From contig BNXB01000001.1 of assembly GCA_025999255.1 (NCBI GenBank), positions 1 through 64,000 of the forward strand: DNA of 64,000 bases, read 5' to 3'. Position numbers and translations under genes: made by a program. The notes under the pieces are model-generated. The model ran no database searches. It saw only the letters and a list, made by a program, of their open reading frames with translations, and was not told the origin of the DNA. This stretch comes from Bacteroidia bacterium. Lineage in GTDB: Bacteria > Bacteroidota > Bacteroidia > Bacteroidales > Azobacteroidaceae. Positions 1 to 10,006 of the stretch are shown one piece after another (within the stretch, counting starts at the first letter, position 1; the number at the start of each line of letters is the position of its first letter).

Positions 1-1
1 C

Positions 2-106
2 GAACTTTTAGAAACAGATGCCGAATTGTTAATGCAAAATTTAATCTCTGAAAATGAGAAACTTAGTAAAATGTTAAATTTTAATTCCTTTAGGCAAGCG
101 GGGTAA
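2..106 (+). CDS. C-terminal fragment of an unidentified protein (partial at window edge)
   Basis: An open frame enters from the left edge and runs 34 codons to TAA at 104-106, ending in the residues NFNSFRQAG. The piece is polar and Glu/Leu/Asn rich, as in a helical tail. I do not recognise the family and the frame is short enough to be chance. It is convergent with the Rhs gene that follows. Confidence 0.3.
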   Translation, partial: ELLETDAELLMQNLISENEKLSKMLNFNSFRQAG

Positions 107-134
107 AGAAGCTTGCGAAAGTTAAATTAATTTA

Positions 135-3100
135 TTAGTATGGAACAATCTTACCATTTTCAATTTTGTGCTTGCCTTCAGGTAAATTCTGTATTTGATT
201 CATAAAATCTTGAATCCTATGAGTTTGATTTTTATCAGAACTTGTATCCATATATTCTGATCCCTCCATTTTTTTATTTCCCGCAGTCCAATCTTTACTA
301 TGAGAAAATTGATAAGTTTTAACGTCGTCAACAGCCTTCTGCCGGGTTGGTTGATAGGGTGCAAAATCAGCTTCAAATTCAATTAGGTTTTTGATAAATT
401 CATCTGAATACCCGCCCATTTTCATGCGCTGGATTATAGCCAGTACATATCCTTTCGCGTAAGCAGCGCCCATACTGTGAGTTACAATCTTAATAGTTTC
501 TTTTATATTACCATTGTCGTCAAGAACTTGTTTAAGGATACCATTTAAATCACCCCATCCTTGATTATAACCCATTGTGTGTCGATAAGCAGCATTTCTG
601 TTATTGGGAAAATTTCTCCAACCTCCTACTGAACCGTCTATATATTTAGCGTTAAAATCATTCAGGCGAATCATTACTGAATTGTCAAAACCAATTAAGT
701 AATTTTCTCTTTCCCAATACTTAGACGTTCCTCCGCTTCCGGTATGCATCCCGTTTATAAAAATAACAAGCCTACCATCCCTATCCACTGCATTTACCGG
801 ATTGTTCAGGCAATACGCATACGGACTCACCGAATAATACTTTTCCGCCATTGGATCCATGGTTGTAAACCTTCCGATTGCGGGGTCATACATCCTCGCT
901 CCATAATCATACAGGTTTAATCCGTGCATCCTGTCCAACTCTTTCCCGTTGTATTTATACAGTTGAGCGTTCTGACCGGTAGTCGTTCCTTCCCACATTG
1001 AAAGACCGAACGGATAGTAATTATTCACTTGCACTGCGGCACCCGAATTGTTCAGAACCACCCGGTTGTTGCCCAAATGATCTTTCAGGTAAAAGAAATA
1101 ATTGAATGTGTTGCCGTTCTTTTCCATATAACCTTCTTCCGTAAGGATCGTTTTCAGGACATTGTTTTCGTAGATCTTGTTTCCGATATAATCCCGGTTT
1201 ACGGTTGTTCCTGTCGAAGCCGTGTAATGGCTTGTCCTGAGTTTCACGCCGCTAGCATCGTAAAGATACTCGATCCAATCGCCGGTCTGAAAATCAATCC
1301 GTTTCGGCAAATTTAAGAAATTATACTGAATCGAGGAAATCTCCTTGTCCAAATTCTGGGTCAAGTTGCCGTTGGCGTCGTAGGTATATCCCGAGTAGTC
1401 CCAGGGACCGTTCTTAAATTCCATGATATCGTAGCCTCCCTGGTCTCCGGAGAAGTCGTGGACATTCTTCACTTTATTCCCGTCATACTCCTGAAACTGA
1501 ATCTGGTCGAGACTTCCGTAGCTTCCCGACGCTAGTTTTCCGGGCCGGTTGATATGGGTCATGTTCCCGTGCTTGTCATAGCCGAAGTGTTCCCCGTAAG
1601 CATTACCCAAATCCGAGAGACCGGTACCTTCCCCATAGGAGGCATTGAGAAGTCGGTTCAAGTCGTCGTAGTGGTAAGTAAAGCCTTTGGTTGTCCCGCT
1701 CTGCAAAGGATCTGTCCAGAATGCCGCGCTGATGTTCCCGTTATAATTGGAGGTAGCTCCGTAATGTGGATGGGTCGTATAGCGGATATCCTCGGAAAAT
1801 TTGTTCCCTGTGATCTTCCGCAGCCATCCGCGGATATTGTATTCCCAGCTGGCCGTTTCCACTTGCCCTGTTGTTTTGGAGACTAGCCGTCCGAGTTCGT
1901 CGTAACCCAGCGATGCAAGGATTTTAGCCGTTCCCCCGTTGAGAGTGTGACTGACCTGTGTCAGGCGATCACTGTGGTCATAAGTGTAATCATAGACCTC
2001 TTCTACTGTTGCCTGTCCCGGATTGGTGTGCGTAAGTTTCTTCTTCAGGGGCTTGTTGGTGAAGCTGTATGCAAAATACTCGCAATCGGTGCCGTCCAGA
2101 TGATTCCGGGTTCGTTTCTGGACGACGTTTCCCTTGTGATCGTAATAAAAGGTCGTAACGACTTCATTGTAGGGACTGTCGGCCATCTTGACCAGTGAAG
2201 TTGTCAGTAGCCCTTTGGCCGATCCGTACTGACTGTCATACCCGGACATGCCCTGGTACGCTAGACTGCTGTTGTACAGCCAGTCGTAGGTATCGTAGAT
2301 GTTCACCAGCCGCAATTCTTCGTACTGAGTGGATAACCCGCTGTTATCCGTATAGTTGTACATGCCTGTATTCCCGTACTGTTCCACTATCACCAGGTCT
2401 TTGTACTGGGTTTCCAGCTGGGTTCTCGTTGACGAAATGGACTTGATGCCGGAGAGGATTAATCTTCCGAGTTTATCGTACTTATAATATATCCATTTGC
2501 TGTTTTCGCGCTGTACCCCATCCTGTGACCAGATTAACCGGTCGGCCCGGTCATAGACGAAATATTGCCAGTCCGTTCCCGGCAATTTTTTCTCCACGCA
2601 CCGGTTTCGGTGGTCGTAGCGATAGATATACCCGTATTTATCAAGCGCTTCTGCTGTACCATCAGCATCGGCAGCCAAAGGCGGCAGGACGAATGACAAG
2701 TTTCCCTGGTCGTCGTAAACGAAGTAGGTATCATGGCACCGGTCGCTTCCTGTTCCGTTTATTTGGCGTTGGAGCGCCACCCGGTCAAGCTTGTCCCGAA
2801 ACTCGTAAGCGACATGGTTGTTCTCATCGGTCGTTTTTGTAACATAAAGCTGGTTGGAGGCACAATTCCCGTTCTTGACCAGGGTTTTCACCAATCCGGT
2901 TCCGGTAGCCCGGTAATCTCCGCAAACCAGCTCAATATTACCGGAAGCGATGTTGGTGAGGAATTCGGTTTTGACCGAACGATCGCTGTTCCTCCATTCC
3001 CCGCCTGGACCGTAGTGTTGCATTATCCTGTTCAGGGGAGAGGTTTCGAAGATATTTTCCGAATATGCAGGAGCGTCGAAATAGCCGCTTTCGTTTTTAT

Positions 3101-3434
3101 AAAAATCTGATGCGCCATACTGTCCGTTGTAAGTACCGTCGTTTTTGTTGACTTTAATTGGTAACCAGGATTTCCATTCCCTTCCAAAAGCATCATATTC
3201 GATCCTGGAAATGATATCCTTTTGCTGCGGTGACGCCTGTTTCCGGACGTTTTCTTCAAAACGGCCAAGACCGTCGTAATATTGTACGACATCCATACTC
3301 TGGGATCCGGAGCTATTTTTCATGATCCTGGTCCGGATGTAGTTATGATTTGCGCTCTGGGCGTTGCTCAACGTCGGTAAACCACAAAGGGCTATCAGAA
3401 CACTGAAAATAATACGTCTCATAATGTACATCAT
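135..3434 (-). CDS. Rhs-repeat protein with a hydrolase-like C-terminal tip
   Basis: A secreted 1099-residue Rhs/YD-repeat protein. An N-terminal signal peptide (MRRIIFSVLIALCGLPTLSNAQ, best read from the ATG at 3422) precedes many YD-type repeats such as YDGLGR, YDHRNR, YDKLGR and YDELGR. The Rhs-associated core is near residues 840-895 (YYPFGLSM, YDYGARMYDPAIGRF, NPVNAVDRDGRL). The last 210 residues are an unrelated tip containing THSMGAAYAKG, which resembles the nucleophile elbow GxSxG of alpha/beta hydrolases, so a lipase-like or toxin activity is possible but unproven. The core is visibly richer in G and C than the tip, as expected for a swapped module. It lies 6 bases after a T9SS-sorted gene and is probably co-transcribed with it. 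Confidence 0.88.
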   Translation of the reverse strand: MMYIMRRIIFSVLIALCGLPTLSNAQSANHNYIRTRIMKNSSGSQSMDVVQYYDGLGRFEENVRKQASPQQKDIISRIEYDAFGREWKSWLPIKVNKNDGTYNGQYGASDFYKNESGYFDAPAYSENIFETSPLNRIMQHYGPGGEWRNSDRSVKTEFLTNIASGNIELVCGDYRATGTGLVKTLVKNGNCASNQLYVTKTTDENNHVAYEFRDKLDRVALQRQINGTGSDRCHDTYFVYDDQGNLSFVLPPLAADADGTAEALDKYGYIYRYDHRNRCVEKKLPGTDWQYFVYDRADRLIWSQDGVQRENSKWIYYKYDKLGRLILSGIKSISSTRTQLETQYKDLVIVEQYGNTGMYNYTDNSGLSTQYEELRLVNIYDTYDWLYNSSLAYQGMSGYDSQYGSAKGLLTTSLVKMADSPYNEVVTTFYYDHKGNVVQKRTRNHLDGTDCEYFAYSFTNKPLKKKLTHTNPGQATVEEVYDYTYDHSDRLTQVSHTLNGGTAKILASLGYDELGRLVSKTTGQVETASWEYNIRGWLRKITGNKFSEDIRYTTHPHYGATSNYNGNISAAFWTDPLQSGTTKGFTYHYDDLNRLLNASYGEGTGLSDLGNAYGEHFGYDKHGNMTHINRPGKLASGSYGSLDQIQFQEYDGNKVKNVHDFSGDQGGYDIMEFKNGPWDYSGYTYDANGNLTQNLDKEISSIQYNFLNLPKRIDFQTGDWIEYLYDASGVKLRTSHYTASTGTTVNRDYIGNKIYENNVLKTILTEEGYMEKNGNTFNYFFYLKDHLGNNRVVLNNSGAAVQVNNYYPFGLSMWEGTTTGQNAQLYKYNGKELDRMHGLNLYDYGARMYDPAIGRFTTMDPMAEKYYSVSPYAYCLNNPVNAVDRDGRLVIFINGMHTGSGGTSKYWERENYLIGFDNSVMIRLNDFNAKYIDGSVGGWRNFPNNRNAAYRHTMGYNQGWGDLNGILKQVLDDNGNIKETIKIVTHSMGAAYAKGYVLAIIQRMKMGGYSDEFIKNLIEFEADFAPYQPTRQKAVDDVKTYQFSHSKDWTAGNKKMEGSEYMDTSSDKNQTHRIQDFMNQIQNLPEGKHKIENGKIVPY

Positions 3435-3440
3435 TTATTT

Positions 3441-4327
3441 TTACTGTTTAATTATCACTTTCCGTTCACTTTTTTCTCCGGCCTGAATTTTAAGGATATA
3501 ACTACCCCTACCAAACCGGCTCATATTCACCGTTTCAACAGCGCTTTCTCCCTGTACCGGAAAACTCCGGCGGTACAGTATCTGTCCCTGAAGGTTGTAT
3601 AGGGATACTTCGACCGGTTCCGGACGAGATAGCTGCACACTGACTTGCAAGTCGCTCACTACCGGATTGGGATAAATCTTTACCGTAAAACCACCGGCAA
3701 CGGTAATGTTTTCATTCCCTGCCGGATACTCCATGTTCTGTACGACTGATTTTTTATTCCGGAGAGCCAGGTTGGCCGTATCTTCAGGTAATCCTTCCTG
3801 GTCAATGGGATGGAAGACATAAGTGTTTTCCGATAGCAAGGAAACATTGTCTCCGGATACCCTTTGTACGCTTTCCGTTTCCAGTACCGGATACCGGCTT
3901 CCTTCCGCATACCAGCGGTAGGTTTCGGTAATGGTATAAACCGTATCCTGTTTCACACGCAGGAGGATGTCGCTATAAGCGGTCGTGATTTCCCCGGGTG
4001 TGTCCAGGTCGAATTTTTCCAGCCGGACAAGATGTTTGGGGTCTTCATACCCGTCCAACAAAAGGGAGTCGCCGGCAACCCGGTAATGCCGTAAGGAACT
4101 TTCAACATTACCGGAGAATCGCCTGCACGGGGCAGGTTCCGTCCGGTCTCCAATACGGAAGAATCTCCGTCGGAACCGTTTTTTGTGACTACAACACTTT
4201 TCCGGGGTTCTTCCCCCCATTTTTCCATGAACTCTAACCGGGAGTGTTTTTTCTCCTGCGCCCGGATTCCGAGGAAACAGGAAAGATATAGGAGAAAAAA
4301 AAGTAAGAAAATGAATTTTGTTCTCAT
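3441..4327 (-). pseudogene. T9SS type A sorting-domain protein, frameshifted
   Basis: Two overlapping frames together make one protein. The first starts at 4327 with a clear signal peptide (MRTKFIFLLFFLLYLSCFLGIRA) and runs about 75 sensible residues. The second frame continues with LRHYRVAGDSLLLDGYEDP and ends in a type A T9SS C-terminal domain (YPNPVVSDLQV ... YNLQGQIL ... GSYILKI, then a Lys-rich end) that would anchor or export it across the outer membrane. The total of 887 bases is one short of a multiple of three, so a single-base loss near 4090-4110, or a sequencing error, explains the break. Small companion genes like this occur before Rhs-repeat genes in Bacteroidales. Function is unknown. 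Confidence 0.75.
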
Positions 4328-4374
4328 ACTGTTTGTTTTTTAATAAATGAATAAAAAGTGTTGCAACACGGAAG

Positions 4375-4406
4375 CAAAGTTAGATGAACTAAAAGGTTAT
4401 CGCCAA
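4375..4406 (-). promoter_or_regulatory. Bacteroidetes-type promoter of the T9SS/Rhs operon
   Basis: Read on the minus strand there is a TTG (4406-4404), a 21-base spacer and TAACTTTG (4382-4375), matching the Bacteroidetes primary sigma consensus TTTG-N19..21-TAnnTTTG. It lies about 48 bases before the ATG at 4327. Confidence 0.6.
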
Positions 4407-4556
4407 GAAAAACGCCCTCCAACCGATAGACAAACTGAAGTATTAAATAATTCATAAATAACCATAAGTCAATTGATTAAAAAATTCAAGTAAAAAAAGT
4501 GATAGACATCCGATAGACAAGGTTTTTATTCCCCGCAAAAATCCGTCAGGAATTGA

Positions 4557-4587
4557 TTGAAATAGACCGGATATATGTTTATATTTG
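4557..4587 (+). promoter_or_regulatory. Promoter of the low-molecular-weight phosphatase gene
   Basis: TTG at 4557-4559, a 20-base spacer and TATATTTG at 4580-4587 fit the Bacteroidetes promoter consensus. The start codon is 17 bases further on, so the 5' leader is very short. Confidence 0.6.
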
Positions 4588-4604
4588 CTATTATATTTTG
4601 ATTT

Positions 4605-5072
4605 ATGGAAAAGAAAAAATTGCTATTTGTTTGTCTCGGTAACATCTGTCGCTCACCGGCCGCAGAAGGAATTATGAAAAAGAAAGTGAAAGAGGCCGGA
4701 CTGGAAAATTTCATCGAAGTCGATTCGGCCGGAATAACCGGTTATCATGAAGGAGAACTACCGGATCAACGGATGAGGGCATATGCCGCACGCAGGGGAT
4801 ATGAGCTTACTTCCCGATCAAGACCGGTAAAATACAATGATTTTTTGGAATTTGATCTGATTATCGGAATGGATGATTCCAATATCCGTCACCTGATGCA
4901 AAAAGCTCCCACTCCGGAATCTCAACAAAAAATTCACAGAATGACCGATTATTGCAAAAAGTACACAAACGATCATGTTCCCGACCCATATTACGGAGGT
5001 GCAAACGGCTTTGAACTGGTACTGGATTTACTGGAAGATTCCTGTGACGGGCTATTGGAAATTATAATCTGA
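4605..5072 (+). CDS. Low-molecular-weight protein tyrosine phosphatase
   Basis: A 155-residue cytoplasmic phosphatase that removes phosphate from tyrosine residues. The P-loop CLGNICRS near residues 10-17 carries the catalytic Cys and Arg (CX5R-S), and DPYYGG near residues 125-130 supplies the conserved general acid Asp. The length is typical of the family. In Bacteroidetes such enzymes often oppose tyrosine kinases of polysaccharide export, but no such kinase is nearby. It is convergent with the HD-domain gene, with only 4 bases between the two stops. Confidence 0.95.
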   Translation: MEKKKLLFVCLGNICRSPAAEGIMKKKVKEAGLENFIEVDSAGITGYHEGELPDQRMRAYAARRGYELTSRSRPVKYNDFLEFDLIIGMDDSNIRHLMQKAPTPESQQKIHRMTDYCKKYTNDHVPDPYYGGANGFELVLDLLEDSCDGLLEIII

Positions 5073-5076
5073 TCTC

Positions 5077-7110
5077 TTATGTTGCATCTTTTTTCAAATC
5101 CGGATAACTAATCCGCGAATGATACATCGTAGCTAGTTTATCAATAAATATTTCCTTAATATCGGTAATGTTCTGAAAAGTCAATGGAACACGGGCTAAT
5201 AAACCATCTTGTATTTGGGAATCAATAATTTTATTCACCAAGTTGGAAATGGTTCCTTCCGTATATTCTTTCAGGCTTCTGGAAGCAGCTTCTACAGAAT
5301 CGGCCATCATCAAAATAGCCGTCTCCCGGGTGTAAGGATTTGGTCCGGGATAAGTAAATGCGGCCTCATCAACCGGTTTATCAGGGTATTTGTTTTTGTA
5401 AGAATTATAAAAATATTTTGTTTTTCCTCTTCCATGATGTGTACGAATAAAATCAATGATCATGACCGGCAAATTATTTTTCCGGGCAATTTTAACGCCG
5501 TCTTCGACATGGCTGATAATAATCCGGGCGCTTTCTTCAAAATCCAAGCGATCGTGAGGATTGATCCCCCCAATCTGATTTTCAATAAAGAAGGCCGGAT
5601 TGACCATTTTTCCTATATCATGATATAACGCTCCCGTCCGTATCAATTGGGGATTAGCCCTGACTTTGGCGGCAACAGCCGTTCCAAGCATCGAAACCTG
5701 TAACGAATGTTGGAACGTTCCCGGACATTTTTCAGATAATTCCCTTAAAATCGGAGTATTGATATCCGACAATTCCACCAGCGTCACATTGGAAATGTAA
5801 CCAAAAGTCTTTTCTATAATATAAATAAAGGCATAGGTAAACATCAGAAATACAAAATTGATCCCAAAATAAGTAAACATCCTCCAGTTAATTTTGGTCC
5901 AATCCCCTTCCTGAATCATCACAAGTCCGATATACACAACAATATAAGTCATTAGAACATAGAAAGAGCATTGAATCAACTGGGAACGTTTAGTAAGATC
6001 CTTCAGGATGAATATAACCATCATGCAGGTCATGAATTGCAGGATAATAAATTCGAAAGGAAAAGGCACCATCAATGAGCACATTAAAACAGTGATATTA
6101 TGAGTCATTTGAGCCGTCCGGGAATCAAAAAAAGTCCGGATAGCCAATGGAATGATGGCAAACGGGATAATATAGATATTGAATAATTGAAATTTGATAC
6201 ACATTTCGGTCAACAGAGTAAAACCTGCAATCAACGACAACATAAAAATTACATGCTTACGTCTGTGATAAATATTAGACCGGAAAAAATGCAGGAAAAA
6301 CATGAAACAAGCCATCAGGCCGGCTATCAGAATAATAATCCCAATCATGTAACGTACCTGTTGATTCATGCTTCCTGTTCGTGTTTCGGAAACCTGCCTG
6401 AGTGAAGATAAAATATCAAATGTCTTCTTATCAATAATTTCTCCTCTATCGACAATCCTCTCGCCGGCCTGAACCATTCCACTCGAAGGAGATATCCGGC
6501 TTAGAGTTTCATTCTTTACTTTTTCGGAAGTTTCGATATCATACCTCAGATTTTCGGTCAGATATGTATTCAGATTCCCGGATTTAAGAATCTGTTGATT
6601 CAGATATGCAGGACTGTTTTCAAAAATAAATGAATAAGCTGATTTTACCGTATGGACATCTTTAACAGAGTGACCGACAGCAACATTACCCTCGTCAAAA
6701 ACCTTAAACTGATCATACCGGTTTTCCTTGAGAAAATCATAATCATCTACCAATAAAATTCCATCATTGTACAATCGGCGCAGAATCTCAGTCACATAAT
6801 TTACATAAATCCCATCCCATTTTTGTCTATAATCGTTTTCAAATTTTCTAATCTGGGAATCCGCTATTCCTTCATCCTTATGAAAATATGGACGAAAATC
6901 CGTTAATATACTATCCTGTTCCCGCTTTAATTCTTCTGCAGGCTTAAAAACAGGAAAATCAAACGGGGAGGTAACCAATCCATACCTCCAGGGCTTACCT
7001 TCATTAAACGAATAACGAAACCTGCCTTCACGCGGAAACAACACGATGATCAACAGAGCAACGAGTATGAAAAATACGTAAACTGATAATTTAAATGACT
7101 TATTATCCAT
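5077..7110 (-). CDS. Membrane HD-domain phosphohydrolase (PgpH/YqfF-like, 7TM-HD)
   Basis: A 677-residue membrane protein of the 7TM-HD family, whose characterised members (PgpH) hydrolyse cyclic di-AMP. One N-terminal membrane segment is followed by a long extracytoplasmic region, about seven hydrophobic segments and a cytoplasmic HD domain. HD-domain metal ligands are visible as FQHSLQVS, LYHDIGKM, ISHVEDG and RTHHGRGKT. I chose the ATG at 7110 (MDNKSFKL). A longer reading to 7188 would overlap the promoter region shared with divergent gltX and adds an atypical leader. Substrate specificity is inferred from the family only. Confidence 0.9.
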   Translation of the reverse strand: MDNKSFKLSVYVFFILVALLIIVLFPREGRFRYSFNEGKPWRYGLVTSPFDFPVFKPAEELKREQDSILTDFRPYFHKDEGIADSQIRKFENDYRQKWDGIYVNYVTEILRRLYNDGILLVDDYDFLKENRYDQFKVFDEGNVAVGHSVKDVHTVKSAYSFIFENSPAYLNQQILKSGNLNTYLTENLRYDIETSEKVKNETLSRISPSSGMVQAGERIVDRGEIIDKKTFDILSSLRQVSETRTGSMNQQVRYMIGIIILIAGLMACFMFFLHFFRSNIYHRRKHVIFMLSLIAGFTLLTEMCIKFQLFNIYIIPFAIIPLAIRTFFDSRTAQMTHNITVLMCSLMVPFPFEFIILQFMTCMMVIFILKDLTKRSQLIQCSFYVLMTYIVVYIGLVMIQEGDWTKINWRMFTYFGINFVFLMFTYAFIYIIEKTFGYISNVTLVELSDINTPILRELSEKCPGTFQHSLQVSMLGTAVAAKVRANPQLIRTGALYHDIGKMVNPAFFIENQIGGINPHDRLDFEESARIIISHVEDGVKIARKNNLPVMIIDFIRTHHGRGKTKYFYNSYKNKYPDKPVDEAAFTYPGPNPYTRETAILMMADSVEAASRSLKEYTEGTISNLVNKIIDSQIQDGLLARVPLTFQNITDIKEIFIDKLATMYHSRISYPDLKKDAT

Positions 7111-7161
7111 TGAAAACCACTGAATTTTGCCGAAAAGTACTAAAAAAATAATAAATATGCG

Positions 7162-7169
7162 TATTTTTG
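7162..7169 (+). promoter_or_regulatory. -7 box of gltX
   Basis: TATTTTTG at 7162-7169, 25 bases before the gltX ATG, matches TAnnTTTG. It supports starting the divergent HD gene at 7110, because the longer start would place coding sequence across this site. Confidence 0.5.
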
Positions 7170-7194
7170 CGAAAATTTCAGTAAACAACCGTTT

Positions 7195-8706
7195 ATGTTA
7201 CAGCAAAAAGTAAGAGTCAGATTTGCCCCGAGTCCAACGGGTCCATTACACATCGGAGGTGTCCGAACTGCTTTGTACAACTATCTTTTCGCTAAAAAAC
7301 ACAGTGGAGATTTTATCCTCCGGATCGAGGACACAGACAGTCAACGTTTCGTCCCCGGAGCAGAAGAATACATTATTGAAGCATTCAACTGGCTCGGCAT
7401 TACCTTCAATGAAGGCACTCACGTAGGAGGAAAACATGCCCCTTACCGCCAATCGGAACGTAAGGACATTTATAAAAAATACGTGGACGAACTTTATGAC
7501 AAAGGATTGGCATACATTGCTTTTGATACGCCGGAACAATTGGAATCAAAACGAACGGAAATCGCCAACTTTCAATACGATGCATCTACCAGGATGTCTA
7601 TGACCAATTCATTAACCTTGTTTCCGGAAGAAATAAAAAACAAAATTGAATCCGGAATTCCATATGTTGTTCGCATTAAAATAGAACCCAATGAAAATAT
7701 TACGGTAAATGACCTGATTCGTGGTGAAGTAATCATAAATTCTTCTGTTCTAGATGATAAAGTACTGTACAAGTCTTCCGACGGATTACCAACCTATCAC
7801 CTTGCAAATATTGTGGATGACCACCTGATGGAAATCACCCATGTAATTCGTGGGGAAGAATGGCTCCCTTCGGCTCCTTTACATGTGTTATTATACCGTT
7901 ATTTCGGATGGAATACTCCTCAATTCGCTCACTTGCCGTTGTTATTGAAACCCGAAGGAAACGGAAAACTGAGCAAACGCGACGGCGACCGGCTGGGATT
8001 TCCGGTATTCCCCCTCGAATGGAAAGACCCGAAGACAGGAGAAACCTCATCAGGGTATCGTGAATCAGGCTATCTTCCGGAAGCTGTGGTTAACTTCCTT
8101 GCTTTACTCGGATGGAATCCAGGTAATGACCAGGAACTATTAAACATAAATGAACTGACAGAATTATTTTCCCTTGAAAAGTGCAGCAAAAGCGGTGCAA
8201 AATTCGACTATAAAAAGGGAGAATGGTTTAATCACCAGTACATCCAACTAAAATCAAATAAAGAAATCGCAAAAATGTTCCTCCTGATACTGGAAGACAA
8301 TAAGGTTTTTCCATCAATGGAAAAAGTAGAAAAAGTGGTAGGGCTAGTGAAGGAGCGTGTAAATTTCATTAAAGAATTGTGGGAACAATCTTCTTTTTTC
8401 TTCATAGCGCCAACCACTTACGATGAAAAAACAGTTGCCAAACGTTGGAAACCCGAATCGGCCTCCGAGTTGACTGAGCTTTACGGAATCTTGGAAAAAA
8501 TCATGGATTTTTCCACCCACAATACCGAAGAAATTGTCAAATCATGGATTGAAAACAAAGGATATCATCTCGGAAATATCATGAATGCTTTCCGTTTGGC
8601 ATTGGTAGGAGAATCAAAAGGCCCTCATATCTTCGATATTACCGATATCCTTGGAAAAGAGGAAGTTTTAAACAGATTGAAAAAAGCCATAGAAACATTA
8701 AAATAA
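7195..8706 (+). CDS. gltX: Glutamate--tRNA ligase
   Basis: Class I aminoacyl-tRNA synthetase that charges tRNA-Glu in the cytoplasm. The HIGH-type signature [18 protein letters not shown] is at residues 11-28 and the KMSKS-type loop KLSKRDG near residue 258. The length of 503 residues is normal for Bacteroidetes. The anticodon-binding helical C-terminus is complete. The waaA gene begins 4 bases after the stop, so the two are probably one transcript. Confidence 0.97.
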   Translation: MLQQKVRVRFAPSPTGPLHIGGVRTALYNYLFAKKHSGDFILRIEDTDSQRFVPGAEEYIIEAFNWLGITFNEGTHVGGKHAPYRQSERKDIYKKYVDELYDKGLAYIAFDTPEQLESKRTEIANFQYDASTRMSMTNSLTLFPEEIKNKIESGIPYVVRIKIEPNENITVNDLIRGEVIINSSVLDDKVLYKSSDGLPTYHLANIVDDHLMEITHVIRGEEWLPSAPLHVLLYRYFGWNTPQFAHLPLLLKPEGNGKLSKRDGDRLGFPVFPLEWKDPKTGETSSGYRESGYLPEAVVNFLALLGWNPGNDQELLNINELTELFSLEKCSKSGAKFDYKKGEWFNHQYIQLKSNKEIAKMFLLILEDNKVFPSMEKVEKVVGLVKERVNFIKELWEQSSFFFIAPTTYDEKTVAKRWKPESASELTELYGILEKIMDFSTHNTEEIVKSWIENKGYHLGNIMNAFRLALVGESKGPHIFDITDILGKEEVLNRLKKAIETLK

Positions 8707-8710
8707 TACT

Positions 8711-9943
8711 ATGTACAGCTTCGTCATTGGACTTTATGCTATTATTGTCCGGATTATTTCACCTTATCATAAAAAAGCCGGATTGATGGTGAAAGGACAA
8801 AAGCAAACTTTTGATATATTACGGAAACAAATCGATCCGAAAGCCCGGTACATCTGGTTTCATGCTGCTTCATTAGGAGAATTTGAACAAGGACGTCCTT
8901 TGATGGAAAAAATCAGGGAATTGCATCCGGAATACAAGATCTTATTGACATTTTTTTCTCCTTCCGGATATGAAGTCCGGAAAAATTATGACGGAGCTGA
9001 TATCATTTGTTACCTTCCTTTTGATTTTTATCACAATGCTAAAAAATTTATTAAGTTGGCCAATCCTGAAATGGCTATCTTCATTAAATACGAATTTTGG
9101 CAGAACTACCTCAATCAACTACGCAAAAGAAATATTCCGACTTATATCATCTCCGCTATTTTCCGGCCTTCACAAATATTTTTCAAATGGTACGGAATCC
9201 GGTATCGTTCCGTATTAAAAGATTTCAACTGGTTTTTTGTGCAGGATCAGGAATCCATGGATTTATTGAATAAACATAAGATTACAAATGTCAGTATTTC
9301 GGGAGATACCCGGTTCGACCGGGTTGCTGAAATATTCGAACACCGGAAATCGTTTCCACTAATAGAAAAATTCCTCCGGATACAAGATAATGGCAGGAAA
9401 GATTTAGTTCTGATCGCCGGAAGTTCCTGGCCGAAAGACGAAGAATTATTCATTCCTTATTTCAATTACCACCCGGCAATCAAATTAATCATCGCTCCGC
9501 ACGAAATACACGAAGAACATCTTCAATTTATTATTTCCAAATTAGAACGTCCTTATGCCCTTTATTCCAAAGTTACCGAAGAAGAAATAGAAAACATCGA
9601 CTGTCTGATCATCGATAGTTTTGGTATGCTTTCTTCTGTTTATCGTTATGGAGATATTGCTTATGTCGGTGGAGGATTCGGCGTCGGGATTCACAACACT
9701 CTGGAAGCTGCCGTATATGGTATTCCTGTTATTTTCGGACCGAATTATCAGAAGTTCAAAGAAGCAAACGATTTGCTTGCCTGCCATGGAGCTTTTTGCG
9801 TACAAGATCAATCGTCTTTCGATGGAAAAATGAACGAATTACTAGCTTACCACGAAATTCTTGAAAAAGCAGGAAAACAGGCCGGAAAATACGTTCACAA
9901 TAATATAGGAGCTACCAAAACCATTTTATCGAAGATTTTTTAG
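8711..9943 (+). CDS. waaA: 3-deoxy-D-manno-octulosonic acid (Kdo) transferase
   Basis: A family GT30 enzyme of 410 residues that transfers Kdo from CMP-Kdo to lipid A at the inner face of the inner membrane. An N-terminal hydrophobic anchor is followed by the conserved HAASLGEFEQGRPL segment, with the catalytic Glu, near residues 50-63. The C-terminal GT-B domain has IIAPHEIHEEH, AYVGGGFGVGIHNTLEAA and FGPNYQKFKEA. It follows gltX closely. The organism therefore makes a Kdo-containing lipopolysaccharide core. Confidence 0.95.
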   Translation: MYSFVIGLYAIIVRIISPYHKKAGLMVKGQKQTFDILRKQIDPKARYIWFHAASLGEFEQGRPLMEKIRELHPEYKILLTFFSPSGYEVRKNYDGADIICYLPFDFYHNAKKFIKLANPEMAIFIKYEFWQNYLNQLRKRNIPTYIISAIFRPSQIFFKWYGIRYRSVLKDFNWFFVQDQESMDLLNKHKITNVSISGDTRFDRVAEIFEHRKSFPLIEKFLRIQDNGRKDLVLIAGSSWPKDEELFIPYFNYHPAIKLIIAPHEIHEEHLQFIISKLERPYALYSKVTEEEIENIDCLIIDSFGMLSSVYRYGDIAYVGGGFGVGIHNTLEAAVYGIPVIFGPNYQKFKEANDLLACHGAFCVQDQSSFDGKMNELLAYHEILEKAGKQAGKYVHNNIGATKTILSKIF

Positions 9944-10006
9944 CTCAGGGAAATCAATGTTATTATAGTTTTCATAAAAATAATTATATATTTGCATGTC
10001 AAATTA

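Noticed and set aside
1029-3110. Several long plus-strand open frames opposite the Rhs gene
   Set aside because: They are shadows of a GC-rich repetitive gene; their translations show no domains and start at arbitrary points.
9987-9994. Plus-strand TATATTTG pointing into the 3' end of the RiPP operon (possible antisense RNA)
   Set aside because: There is no clear -33 box, no terminator and no independent sign of a transcript; such words are common in AT-rich DNA.
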